Shown: positions 16,608-24,046 of the stretch, in pieces
Layout of the letters: every line of letters starts with the position of its first letter
How positions within the stretch are numbered: position 1 is the first letter of the stretch
NCBI GenBank assembly: GCA_030681375.1
Contig: JAUXWM010000083.1
Span: 1 to 45,991 of the forward strand
From: Gallionella sp.
GTDB lineage: Bacteria > Pseudomonadota > Gammaproteobacteria > Burkholderiales > Gallionellaceae
Direction: 5' to 3'
DNA: 45,991 bases
The notes under the pieces: generated by a model
What the model was told of the DNA's origin: nothing
Database searches by the model: none
The model's input: only the letters and a program-made list of their open reading frames with translations
Position numbers and translations under genes: made by a program

Positions 16608-17149
16608 ATCAGGCCTGCGAAGAAGCCGCTTCACTGCTGCTGGCCGATGACGACGCCACTTTCTGCAAAGTATTGAGCGCTGCATTGGTGAAGCGCGGAT
16701 TTTGCGTCAACGTCGCCCACAGCGTGGAGCAGGCCCTGCCTATGGCGGAGACAAATCCACCGGAATTCGCGGTCGTGGATTTAAAAATGGGAGGCGCGCC
16801 GGGGTTGGTGCTGGTTAAACGACTGCACGAACTCGATCCGAACACACGGATTGTCGTATTGACCGGCTACGCCAGCATCAGCACCGCCGTTGAAGCCATC
16901 AAGCTGGGCGCGACGCAATACCTTGCCAAGCCTGCCAACGCCGATGAAATCGTCGCGGCCTTCAGTCATACTCCGGACGACAGCACGCCGCTCAATGCGC
17001 AACCTACCAAAATAGGGCACCTGGAATGGGAACACATCCAGCGCGTACTGCTTGAGCATGACAACAACATCTCGGCCACGGCCCGCGCGCTCAACATGCA
17101 CCGCCGCACCCTGCAACGCAAATTGAACAAGCCCCCTCTCGGCAATTGA
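16604..17149 (+). CDS. regA: Redox response regulator RegA/PrrA/RoxR
   Basis: A 181-residue response regulator. The receiver domain has acidic residues 15-17, phospho-acceptor Asp59 (VVDLKM) and Lys109 (LAKPA). A short linker leads to a Fis-type helix-turn-helix (NISATARALNMHRRTLQRKL), almost identical to the DNA-recognition helix of RegA proteins. It is translationally coupled to regB. Known RegA regulons include cytochrome oxidases, hydrogenases and carbon or nitrogen fixation. Here the adjacent inverted pair of RegA boxes suggests that it controls its own operon. Confidence 0.95.
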   Translation: MNQACEEAASLLLADDDATFCKVLSAALVKRGFCVNVAHSVEQALPMAETNPPEFAVVDLKMGGAPGLVLVKRLHELDPNTRIVVLTGYASISTAVEAIKLGATQYLAKPANADEIVAAFSHTPDDSTPLNAQPTKIGHLEWEHIQRVLLEHDNNISATARALNMHRRTLQRKLNKPPLGN

Positions 17150-17311
17150 GGTCGTTTTCATTCCCGCAAAATTGTACCGGATCGTTCTCAGCGCACCCTC
17201 CCCGCCCCCCGACCGACACACGCCTGTGACTAATCCTCTCGCACAATCGTTGAATCTCTCGTATATTCCAACCTCACCGCTTACGCTACCCGCACCCCAA
17301 GAGATACCAAT

Positions 17312-18187
17312 ATGACCGCAGAACAAACCCGCATCAGGCTTACGCTTGCCCTTTCCAACATCGATTCCCTGCCTGCCATGCCTGTCATCGCCCAAAAACT
17401 GCTGGCGCTGCCCCTGGACACGGACGAGGGCGAGGCGCAATTACTGAAGCTGATTGAACAAGACCCGCAAATTTCTGCCAAGCTGATCAGTCTGGCCAAT
17501 TCACCCGCGATGGGTGTGTCACGCAGAGTCGGCAGCGTATCGGATGCCGCGATATTGCTCGGCCTGACGCGCGTCAAGGCTGTATCGCTCGGCATTGCCG
17601 CGATGTCAAATTTTGCCAGACTGCCTGGCTCACAAAATTTCGCACCGCAGGATTTATGGTTACACAGTCTGGCCATTGCCGTCTCCATGAACACGCTTGC
17701 ACGTCATATGCCTGCACGCCTCCGGCCTCAACAGGATCATATTTTCCTGGCCGGATTACTGCACGACATCGGTTATATGGCCATTCACCATGTGGACAGT
17801 ATTGCAAGCAACGAGCTGCACCATCAATTCCGTCTGCAACCCAAACGTCCTGTACTGGAAATCGAAATGCAGATTTTGGGCGTCTCTCACTGCTATATCG
17901 GCGCACAACTGGCACGGCAATGGAATTTACCGGAAGAAATCATCACCGTACTGGGCTACCATCACGCACCCTACGTTGACGAGGTATCCGCCGACAATCC
18001 TCTGGTGCGCATGGTCAATGTGGCCGAAAAATTATTGCCCAGTTTTGGCATCAGTGAATACTGTGGCACGGATATAGCTGATCAAGAATGGCAGGAATTG
18101 GGCATAGACCCTGATGATGCGGAAGAGCTGCGCAACAGCGTCAACGAACTGGCACTGCAAGTGGTGCAGATAGCCGATATATTTTAA
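17312..18187 (+). CDS. HDOD-domain protein
   Basis: A 291-residue cytoplasmic protein made largely of an HDOD domain (about 15-215): LPAMPVIAQKLLALP, EQDPQISAKLISLANSP, DAAILLGLTRVKAVSLG and the degenerate HD region LAGLLHDIGYM. HDOD proteins are thought to act as signalling scaffolds linked to c-di-GMP or chemotaxis rather than as phosphodiesterases. It stands alone, 162 bp after regA. A heptamer tandem array begins 3 bp after its stop codon. Confidence 0.9.
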   Translation: MTAEQTRIRLTLALSNIDSLPAMPVIAQKLLALPLDTDEGEAQLLKLIEQDPQISAKLISLANSPAMGVSRRVGSVSDAAILLGLTRVKAVSLGIAAMSNFARLPGSQNFAPQDLWLHSLAIAVSMNTLARHMPARLRPQQDHIFLAGLLHDIGYMAIHHVDSIASNELHHQFRLQPKRPVLEIEMQILGVSHCYIGAQLARQWNLPEEIITVLGYHHAPYVDEVSADNPLVRMVNVAEKLLPSFGISEYCGTDIADQEWQELGIDPDDAEELRNSVNELALQVVQIADIF

Positions 18188-18190
18188 TGG

Positions 18191-18330
18191 GACTGAGGAA
18201 TGAGAACTGAGAACTGAGAACTGAGAACTGAGAACTGAGAACTGAGAACTGAGGACTGATGACTGAGGACTGAGGACTGAGGAATGAGAACTGAGAACTG
18301 AGGACTGAGGACTGAGGACTGAGGACTGAG
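18191..18330. repeat. Heptamer tandem array, 20 units
   Basis: Exactly twenty 7-bp units, mainly AACTGAG and GACTGAG, with two GAATGAG and one GACTGAT. Variants are grouped in blocks (GACTGAG-GAATGAG-AACTGAG...), which suggests that larger blocks were duplicated after single units. It lies between the convergent HDOD and CZB genes. Related heptamers occur near 21404-21424, and it resembles the heptanucleotide STRR repeats known from cyanobacteria. Confidence 0.97.
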
Positions 18331-18376
18331 TAGTAATAATACTGCGGTTTGTCCTCAATCCTCGCGCCTGTTTCTC

Positions 18377-18823
18377 TCACTCCAGCAACAGTCTGTTAAT
18401 TTGGCTCAATGACTGGAGAATGTTGTGCAGGGCATGGCTATATTCATTTTCAAACAGGGCTGTTGCACCCGTATGATCGCCCGCCTTCAGTTTATCGACC
18501 ACCACCAGCGCCAGACGATGAAACTGTTCATGCGCCACGCGTAACTGCCGGTATGCGTCCTTTTCGTGAAAAGCAGCGAGCGCCGTACCGTTGATCAGGC
18601 GACCCAACTGGCAAATGCCGTCCTGCCCGAGCAGAGCCGCCCCCAGCGGTTCGTGGCTGACGCCCCGCACATGATTTCCCAGACGGTTTTTCCACACCAC
18701 ATGCGCTTCTGCTGCGGCGATGATATTCAAACGATCGCGTAAACCCCGCTTGGCATAGCCGTCAAAATCAGCCACCTCGTATTTTCTGGTGACATCCTGC
18801 GCAATGGACACTGTTTGCATCAT
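18377..18823 (-). CDS. Stand-alone CZB (chemoreceptor zinc-binding) domain protein
   Basis: A 148-residue soluble protein whose residues 35-140 match the CZB domain: AHVVWKNRL, then CQLGRLI, then HEQFH. These supply the His, Cys and His residues of the family's zinc site. CZB domains usually sit at the C-terminus of chemoreceptors or diguanylate cyclases such as DgcZ. Here no signalling domain is attached, so it may sense zinc or hypochlorite and act in trans on a partner. A good ribosome-binding site (AGGAG) precedes the ATGATG start. Confidence 0.75.
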   Translation of the reverse strand: MMQTVSIAQDVTRKYEVADFDGYAKRGLRDRLNIIAAAEAHVVWKNRLGNHVRGVSHEPLGAALLGQDGICQLGRLINGTALAAFHEKDAYRQLRVAHEQFHRLALVVVDKLKAGDHTGATALFENEYSHALHNILQSLSQINRLLLE

Positions 18824-19013
18824 GTTTCTCCTGTGGTGCTATTTTCGATCATGCTTTATATCAGCCTCAGACAAAAGAACAATATGCCCAAAGGCCTATA
18901 TGCTGGCCGGCGGCGGCACGAAACCGGCATCTCAACCCCTTTCCGACACGTTACGACTATCGCCGACGGCAGCTCAAAGACTATAATCGACAATCGCTAA
19001 AACTCACCTCATT

Positions 19014-20165
19014 ATGAAAGCTATCCTGTCACTCATCAGCCTGTTGCTATCCGCAACGAGTTACGCACTGCCCGCACCACTACCGGAAGCGCCCGTTCTG
19101 GCGGCAAAATCCTACGTTTTATACGACTACTCCAGCAATCAGATATTGCTCAACCAAAATGGCAACACACGTCTGGAACCCGCTTCGCTGACCAAACTGA
19201 TGACAGCCTACCTTGCGTTTGCTGCAATCAAACAGGGGACGCTCGCGCTGGATCAAAGCCTCACTGCGCCGACTGAGGCCACCACCAATAACAGCGGCGA
19301 ATCACGCATGCTGCTTAAAACCGGACAAACAGTGACCGTCGATGAACTGCTGCATGGTCTGATCGTGCAATCCGGCAATGATGCTGCGATCACACTCGCT
19401 ACCAGCATTTCCGGCAATGAGGCCAATTTCGTCGCGTTGATGAATAAAGAGGCCCAGCGCATCGGCATGAAAAACACCCACTTCACCAATCCCGTCGGCA
19501 TGCCGGACGCACAGCATTACAGCAGCGCTTACGATATGGCGATGCTGTCAGCCGCCTTGTTGCGCGACTTCCCTGAACACTACCCCATATTCAGCCTGCG
19601 CGATTACACCTTCAACAATGTCACGCAAGCCAACCGCAACCGTCTGCTCTGGCTGGACCCTTATGCCGACGGCTTCAAGACCGGACACACCGAAAGCGCC
19701 GGATACTGTCTGGTTGGCTCTGCCAAGCGCGACAAACGTCGCCTGATCTCGGTATTATTCGGTGCAGATTCCGATAGCCAGCGCGCCTCCGAGAGTCAAA
19801 AACTACTAAATTTCGGCTTCCAGAATTTTGATGCGGTACGACTCTATCAAAACAGCCAGCCCGTCACCCAAGTGCGTGTCTGGAAAGGCACGGATCGTCA
19901 AGTTGCACTGGGTTTCAGGCATGACCTGTTTTTGACCATACCTAAAGGCCAGTTTGCACAACTCAAGGCCAGCATAGAAACCCGTCAGCCCCTCCTCGCG
20001 CCGATCACTTCCGGCCAGCAACTGGGCGTACTCAAACTCACCCTGGCAGGCAAGCCCTATGCGGAATTCCCGTTAATCGCACTGGATAGCGTGACACTGG
20101 CCAACGTATTTTCACGCGGCTGGGATAGCATACGACTGCTGATACAGAAATACAGTCCCTGGTAA
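19014..20165 (+). CDS. dacC: D-alanyl-D-alanine carboxypeptidase (PBP5/6 type)
   Basis: Removes the terminal D-Ala from peptidoglycan side chains in the periplasm. A signal peptide (SLISLLLSATSYALPAP) precedes the penicillin-binding domain with all three active-site motifs: SLTK at 58-61, SGN at 120-122 and KTG in GFKTGHTESAGY. A PBP5-type C-terminal beta domain and a final amphipathic helix (SRGWDSIRLLIQKY) that anchors the protein to the membrane follow. It begins the dacC-dat-ybeD-lipB-lipA cluster, typical for betaproteobacteria. Confidence 0.95.
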   Translation: MKAILSLISLLLSATSYALPAPLPEAPVLAAKSYVLYDYSSNQILLNQNGNTRLEPASLTKLMTAYLAFAAIKQGTLALDQSLTAPTEATTNNSGESRMLLKTGQTVTVDELLHGLIVQSGNDAAITLATSISGNEANFVALMNKEAQRIGMKNTHFTNPVGMPDAQHYSSAYDMAMLSAALLRDFPEHYPIFSLRDYTFNNVTQANRNRLLWLDPYADGFKTGHTESAGYCLVGSAKRDKRRLISVLFGADSDSQRASESQKLLNFGFQNFDAVRLYQNSQPVTQVRVWKGTDRQVALGFRHDLFLTIPKGQFAQLKASIETRQPLLAPITSGQQLGVLKLTLAGKPYAEFPLIALDSVTLANVFSRGWDSIRLLIQKYSPW

Positions 20166-20170
20166 ACGCG

Positions 20171-21028
20171 ATGACCATCTATCTGAACGGACTATACCTG
20201 CCGGTCGAGGAAGCCAGGATTTCCGTGCTGGATCGCGGCTTCATCTTCGGTGACGGCGTATATGAAGTCATTCCGGTGTATTCGCGCCGTGCATTTCGCC
20301 TGAGCGCTCATTTGCAGCGCCTGCAACGCAGCCTGGATGGAATCCGACTCGCCAATCCGCATAGCCTCGCCCAATGGACGAGCATTTTCGATGAACTCAT
20401 CGCACAGTCTGAGTCGGACGATTCATACCTGTATCTGCACATTACGCGCGGCGCCGCGCCGCGCGATCAGGCTTTCCCGAATCCGCCCGTCGCGCCCACC
20501 GTATTCGTGATGTGCAACCCCTTATCCCGTCCATCGGCCGCATTACTGGCCAGCGGCGTATGCGCAGTCACGGCACAGGATAACCGCTGGCTGCGTTGCG
20601 ACATCAAAGCCATCTCGCTGCTGCCCAATGTGCTGCTGCGTCAGCTGGCAGTAGATGCAGGCTGCGCGGAAACCGTCCTGATCCGCGACGATTCCTTCCT
20701 CACTGAAGGCTCGGCCAGCAATATATTTGTGGTAAAAAACGGCACTCTGCTGGCGCCGCCGAAAGACAATCTGATGTTGCCCGGTATCACCTATGACGTG
20801 ATACTGGAAATCGCCGCAGCCAATTCGATTCCGCATGAAGTGCGCAAGATCAGCAAAACCGAAGTGTTCGACGCCGATGAGTTACTGCTCACCTCATCGC
20901 CCAAGGAAGTGCTGGCGATCACCCGACTGGACGGCCAACCGGTCGGCAACGCCGAGCCTGGCCCCATGTTCAAACGACTCTACACCCTGTATCAAGAATT
21001 TAAACGTGACGTGATGCGCGCCCCATGA
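20171..21028 (+). CDS. dat: D-amino acid aminotransferase
   Basis: A class IV PLP enzyme that transfers amino groups between D-amino acids and 2-oxo acids, probably feeding D-alanine or D-glutamate to the cell wall. Key features are DRGFIFGDGVYEVI near the N-terminus, the PLP lysine Lys146 (CDIKAISLLPNVLLRQ), the EGSASNIF cofactor loop and LTSSPKEVLAIT. The 285-residue length is typical. It follows dacC by 5 bp, and its stop overlaps ybeD by 4 nt. A branched-chain aminotransferase is less likely given the context. Confidence 0.9.
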   Translation: MTIYLNGLYLPVEEARISVLDRGFIFGDGVYEVIPVYSRRAFRLSAHLQRLQRSLDGIRLANPHSLAQWTSIFDELIAQSESDDSYLYLHITRGAAPRDQAFPNPPVAPTVFVMCNPLSRPSAALLASGVCAVTAQDNRWLRCDIKAISLLPNVLLRQLAVDAGCAETVLIRDDSFLTEGSASNIFVVKNGTLLAPPKDNLMLPGITYDVILEIAAANSIPHEVRKISKTEVFDADELLLTSSPKEVLAITRLDGQPVGNAEPGPMFKRLYTLYQEFKRDVMRAP

Positions 21029-21333
21029 AAAAACCACCCGAAAAATTCAGCCCGGAAATGCCCGTGATTCCGCACGACCAGAGCCTGATCGAGTATCCCT
21101 GCGACTTCCCGCTCAAGATATTCGGCCTGCAACATCCCGACCTGGCACAGTCCGTACTGGACGTAGTGATGAGACACGCCCCGGATTTTGACGCTGCGAG
21201 CATGGAAATGCGCGCCAGCAAGACCGCGAAATACATCAGCCTGACCTGCACCATACGCGCCACCTCGCGCACGCAGCTGGATGCGGTGTATCAGGCCTTA
21301 TGCGATCACCCGCTGGTAAAGATGGTTTTGTGA
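21025..21333 (+). CDS. ybeD: YbeD family protein (DUF493)
   Basis: A 102-residue cytoplasmic protein of the DUF493/YbeD family, with an ACT-like ferredoxin fold. Conserved segments are LIEYPCDFPLKIFG, FAxV-like VLDVVMRHAPDF and the final QLDAVYQALCDHPLVKMVL. The gene normally sits upstream of lipB, as here, and a regulatory link to lipoylation or D-amino-acid metabolism has been suggested but is not proven. It starts on the ATGA overlap with dat. Confidence 0.93.
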   Translation: MKKPPEKFSPEMPVIPHDQSLIEYPCDFPLKIFGLQHPDLAQSVLDVVMRHAPDFDAASMEMRASKTAKYISLTCTIRATSRTQLDAVYQALCDHPLVKMVL

Positions 21334-21424
21334 GGGGCGAGGAATGAGGAGCGAGGAGCGAGCGGCACAGCACAATACGCCAATGAGCGACGAACCATCT
21401 CGTCCTCAGTCCTCAGTCCTCAGT
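21334..21424. repeat. Heptamer repeat region at lipB 5' end
   Basis: Just after ybeD the sequence has 7-bp periodicity (GAGGAAT GAGGAGC GAGGAGC). Three exact CCTCAGT units follow at 21404-21410, 21411-21417 and 21418-21424. CCTCAGT is the reverse complement of ACTGAGG, so these match the array at 18191-18330. The three units are translated as part of the lipB N-terminus. Confidence 0.85.
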
Positions 21425-22081
21425 CCTGTCTTTCATCTCCCCCATCCTGTCGTCCACACCCTCGGTCTGGTCGAATACAAGCCCACCTGGGATGCGATGA
21501 AGAAATTCACCGCCGAACGCACCCCCGATACGCGCGATGAAATCTGGCTGGTACAGCATCCGCCCACCTATACGCAGGGGCTGGCCGGCCTGCCCGAACA
21601 TCTGCTTAATCCGACCGACATTCCGGTCATCAAAATCGATCGCGGCGGGCAGATCACCTATCACGGCCCCGGGCAGATCGTCGCCTACCTGTTACTCGAT
21701 CTGCGCCGCTGGAAGCTCAACGTACGCGAACTGGTCAACCGGATGGAACAGGCTGTAGTGGATGTGCTGGGCGAATACGGCGTGGCGGCTCAGGGTCGCG
21801 TGGATGCACCCGGCGTGTATGTCGGTGATGCGAAAATCGCCTCGCTGGGCCTGAAAATCAGGCACGGCTGCTGCTATCACGGACTCGCACTCAACGTGGA
21901 CATGAATCTGACGCCGTTCAGCCACATCAACCCCTGCGGCTACCAGGGCCTGCGCGTCACCCAGTGCGTAGAACTCGGCATCACCGCAGGCATCAGCGAA
22001 CTACAGGCGCAACTGGCGCAGAATCTGATACACGGATTACAGCAACACTACGATAGAAAGCAGACGCATGAGCAACAATGA
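21383..22081 (+). CDS. lipB: Octanoyl-[acyl-carrier-protein]:protein transferase
   Basis: Transfers octanoate from acyl carrier protein to lipoyl domains. Signature segments are [46 protein letters not shown] with the catalytic Lys, and NPCGYQGL near the catalytic Cys. The N-terminus is odd: the conserved protein begins near [12 protein letters not shown], but the residues before it ([10 protein letters not shown]) come from the CCTCAGT heptamers. No start codon lies between the repeats and the conserved region, so translation must start upstream of them (ATG 21383, or 21344). A change of one unit would shift the frame. lipA overlaps the 3' end by 14 nt. Confidence 0.93.
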   Translation: MSDEPSRPQSSVLSPVFHLPHPVVHTLGLVEYKPTWDAMKKFTAERTPDTRDEIWLVQHPPTYTQGLAGLPEHLLNPTDIPVIKIDRGGQITYHGPGQIVAYLLLDLRRWKLNVRELVNRMEQAVVDVLGEYGVAAQGRVDAPGVYVGDAKIASLGLKIRHGCCYHGLALNVDMNLTPFSHINPCGYQGLRVTQCVELGITAGISELQAQLAQNLIHGLQQHYDRKQTHEQQ

Positions 22082-23015
22082 ACACAAACAAACCGGCGCG
22101 GCCAAGACGGCGCGCAATCCGATCAAGATCGTGCCGCTGCAGCAGCGTCTGCGCAAACCGGAATGGATACGCGTCAAGTCAGCTAGCGGCACAGGCTACA
22201 ACGATGTCAAAAAATTACTGCGCGAACACAGTCTGGTCACGGTGTGCGAGGAGGCGTCATGCCCGAACATCGGCGAATGCTTCAGCAAGGGCACGGCCAC
22301 CTTCATGATACTGGGCGATGTGTGCACCCGGCGCTGCCCGTTCTGCGACGTGGCGCACGGCAAGCCGCTGCCGCCGGATGCCGAAGAACCCGCCAACCTG
22401 GCGCGTTCCATCGGCCTGCTCAGGCTCAAATACGTGGTCATCACCAGCGTGGACAGAGACGATCTGCGCGACGGAGGAGCTGCGCACTTTTCCGCTTGCC
22501 TCGCCGCGATCCGCGCCAGCTCGCCGTCCACGCTGCTGGAAATTCTGGTCCCGGATTTCCGCGGCCGTCTGGACGAGGCGCTGGATGCGCTGGAAATCAG
22601 TCTGCCGGACGTGCTCAACCACAATCTGGAAACCGTGCCGCGCCTGTACAAACTGGCGCGCCCCGGTGCCGACTACGCACACTCGCTGAAGCTGCTCAAG
22701 GATTTCAAGGCGCGTTTTCCCGGCATACCGACCAAATCCGGCCTGATGCTGGGTCTGGGCGAAACCGACGAAGAAGTGCTGGATGTAATGCGTGACCTGC
22801 GCACACACGATGTAAACATGCTGACCATAGGCCAGTATCTGCAACCGTCGGACGGCCATTTGCCGGTGCTGCGCTACGTCCCGCCGGAAACCTTTGCGAT
22901 GTTCGAGCGGGAAGCCCGTGCGATGGGTTTCAGCCACGCCGCCTGCGGCCCCATGGTACGCAGCAGTTACTACGCCGACGAACAGGCGCATCATGCCGGA
23001 ATCAGTGCGTGCTGA
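22068..23015 (+). CDS. lipA: Lipoyl synthase
   Basis: Radical SAM enzyme that inserts two sulfurs into protein-bound octanoate. The auxiliary cluster motif is [12 protein letters not shown] and the radical-SAM motif is CTRRCPFC. Downstream motifs include [34 protein letters not shown] and the [11 protein letters not shown] region, with a C-terminal RSSYYADEQ arginine-serine tail that binds the auxiliary cluster. The 315-residue length is normal. It starts 14 nt inside lipB, so the two are tightly coupled. Confidence 0.97.
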   Translation: MSNNEHKQTGAAKTARNPIKIVPLQQRLRKPEWIRVKSASGTGYNDVKKLLREHSLVTVCEEASCPNIGECFSKGTATFMILGDVCTRRCPFCDVAHGKPLPPDAEEPANLARSIGLLRLKYVVITSVDRDDLRDGGAAHFSACLAAIRASSPSTLLEILVPDFRGRLDEALDALEISLPDVLNHNLETVPRLYKLARPGADYAHSLKLLKDFKARFPGIPTKSGLMLGLGETDEEVLDVMRDLRTHDVNMLTIGQYLQPSDGHLPVLRYVPPETFAMFEREARAMGFSHAACGPMVRSSYYADEQAHHAGISAC

Positions 23016-23019
23016 CATC

Positions 23020-23472
23020 ATGCAAAATGACGAAAATCTGATGGATAACCACGCTGCAGACGCTTTTCATGCTCGCCTGAAAGGAACCTTCTACGGCATC
23101 CTGCAATGGCAACAACTGGATATGCTGTGGGCGCGCGTCAAAGAAAATCTGTGGTTCTTCTATCAGGTGGGAGAACCCCTGCCCGTCACACCGCTGAGCG
23201 GTGATGAACTCACCGTCCGCATTGAGGCACTGAACACGCTGTTACGGCATGAGCATGACTACCACTACTGCGGCATCGTCTATGTTGACAACGTCGAGCG
23301 CCCCACGCTGATCAAAGTCTATGACCCGGGCACGCTGGGTTCTTCATGCAGTCACAACCCCACCCCCACGCCGCCGCGCTGGATACTCAGCATCGCGCAG
23401 CCTGCTCCCATCGAGGTGCACGCGCCTGTACCCAACAACCGCAAGCGCTGGTGGCAACTTTTTTCAGACTAA
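23020..23472 (+). CDS. Conserved hypothetical protein downstream of lipA
   Basis: A soluble 150-residue protein that I do not link to a named function. It has well-formed, conserved-looking segments (GTFYGILQWQQLDMLWARVK, LLRHEHDYHYCGIVYVDN, LIKVYDPGTLGSSC) and a Pro-rich end. Single His and Cys residues cluster at HEHDYHYC and could bind metal, which is speculative. ATG 23020 was chosen; ATG 23041 is also possible. It lies 4 bp after lipA in the same direction, so it may belong to that transcript. Confidence 0.7.
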   Translation: MQNDENLMDNHAADAFHARLKGTFYGILQWQQLDMLWARVKENLWFFYQVGEPLPVTPLSGDELTVRIEALNTLLRHEHDYHYCGIVYVDNVERPTLIKVYDPGTLGSSCSHNPTPTPPRWILSIAQPAPIEVHAPVPNNRKRWWQLFSD

Positions 23473-23573
23473 CGCTGTACATTATTGCGCGTCATTCACG
23501 GAACCATGCACGTGATGAATGGTCTACATCCGCGTCTATGTGGCGCGCAGCTTTATTAATAAATGGTTAGGTG

Positions 23574-23579
23574 TACAAT
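23574..23579 (+). promoter_or_regulatory. Possible -10 box of cytochrome c gene
   Basis: TACAAT 32 bp before the cytochrome c ATG. Only weak -35 matches (TTTATT at 16 bp) are present. It lies in the 138-bp gap after the hypothetical gene. Confidence 0.35.
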
Positions 23580-23610
23580 TCGCGCATCATTTTTTTCCAA
23601 GGAGACTGTT

Positions 23611-23931
23611 ATGAAACTTCGTTATGTCATCGCATTAACCGCTGCACTGTCCGTTTCTGCTAGCGCATTCGCTTCAGATGAAGGTGAAGCACTGTTCAAG
23701 AAAAGTAATTGCGCCGCCTGCCACGCTGTAGCCAGCAAATCTGTCGGCCCATCAATGAAAGACGTTGCCGCCAAATACAAGGACGACAAGGACGCTCAGG
23801 CCAAAATGGAAGCCAAGGTGCGCAATGGTGGCAAGGGCTCTTTCGGTGGCATGCCTATGCCTCCTACACCACAGTCAGTCAGCGACGAGAACATCAAGAC
23901 CCTGGTAAAATGGGCGCTGAGCCATAAGTAA
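23611..23931 (+). CDS. Periplasmic monohaem cytochrome c (c551/c8 type)
   Basis: A 106-residue class I cytochrome c. The signal peptide (MKLRYVIALTAALSVSASAFA) is followed by one haem site, CAACH, then GPSMKDVAAKY, and the Met axial ligand region GGMPMPPTPQSVSDENIKTLVKW. This is the pattern of small c551/c8 electron shuttles that pass electrons between bc1 complex and terminal reductases or oxidases. ATG 23611 follows a good ribosome-binding site (AAGGAGA). It has its own terminator and is monocistronic. Confidence 0.93.
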   Translation: MKLRYVIALTAALSVSASAFASDEGEALFKKSNCAACHAVASKSVGPSMKDVAAKYKDDKDAQAKMEAKVRNGGKGSFGGMPMPPTPQSVSDENIKTLVKWALSHK

Positions 23932-23952
23932 AACGGTTCCAGCTCCACAACA

Positions 23953-23975
23953 AGCCGACGCAAGTCGGCTTTTTT
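23953..23975 (+). terminator. Intrinsic terminator after cytochrome c
   Basis: AGCCGAC (23953-23959) pairs with GTCGGCT (23964-23970) around a GCAA tetraloop and runs into TTTTTT. Outer ACAAC and GTTGT segments can extend the stem. Confidence 0.92.
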
Positions 23976-24010
23976 GTTGTCTGCGGCAAACCGTTTGATG
24001 ATGGCCGAAC

Positions 24011-24019
24011 TGTTATAAT
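24011..24019 (+). promoter_or_regulatory. Extended -10 promoter of RNase II-type gene
   Basis: TGTTATAAT is a perfect extended -10 (TGn plus TATAAT) 27 bp before the ATG at 24047. No strong -35 is present, as expected for this class. Confidence 0.55.
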
Positions 24020-24046
24020 CTGTGCCAATTTTTTTCGCACGCATCC

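Noticed and set aside
18191..18330. CRISPR array
   Set aside because: Units are contiguous 7-mers without spacers, and no cas genes are present.
18032..18380. Minus-strand open frames rich in [11 protein letters not shown] through the heptamer array
   Set aside because: They are a product of the 7-bp repeat read in frame, without a ribosome-binding site or conserved domain.
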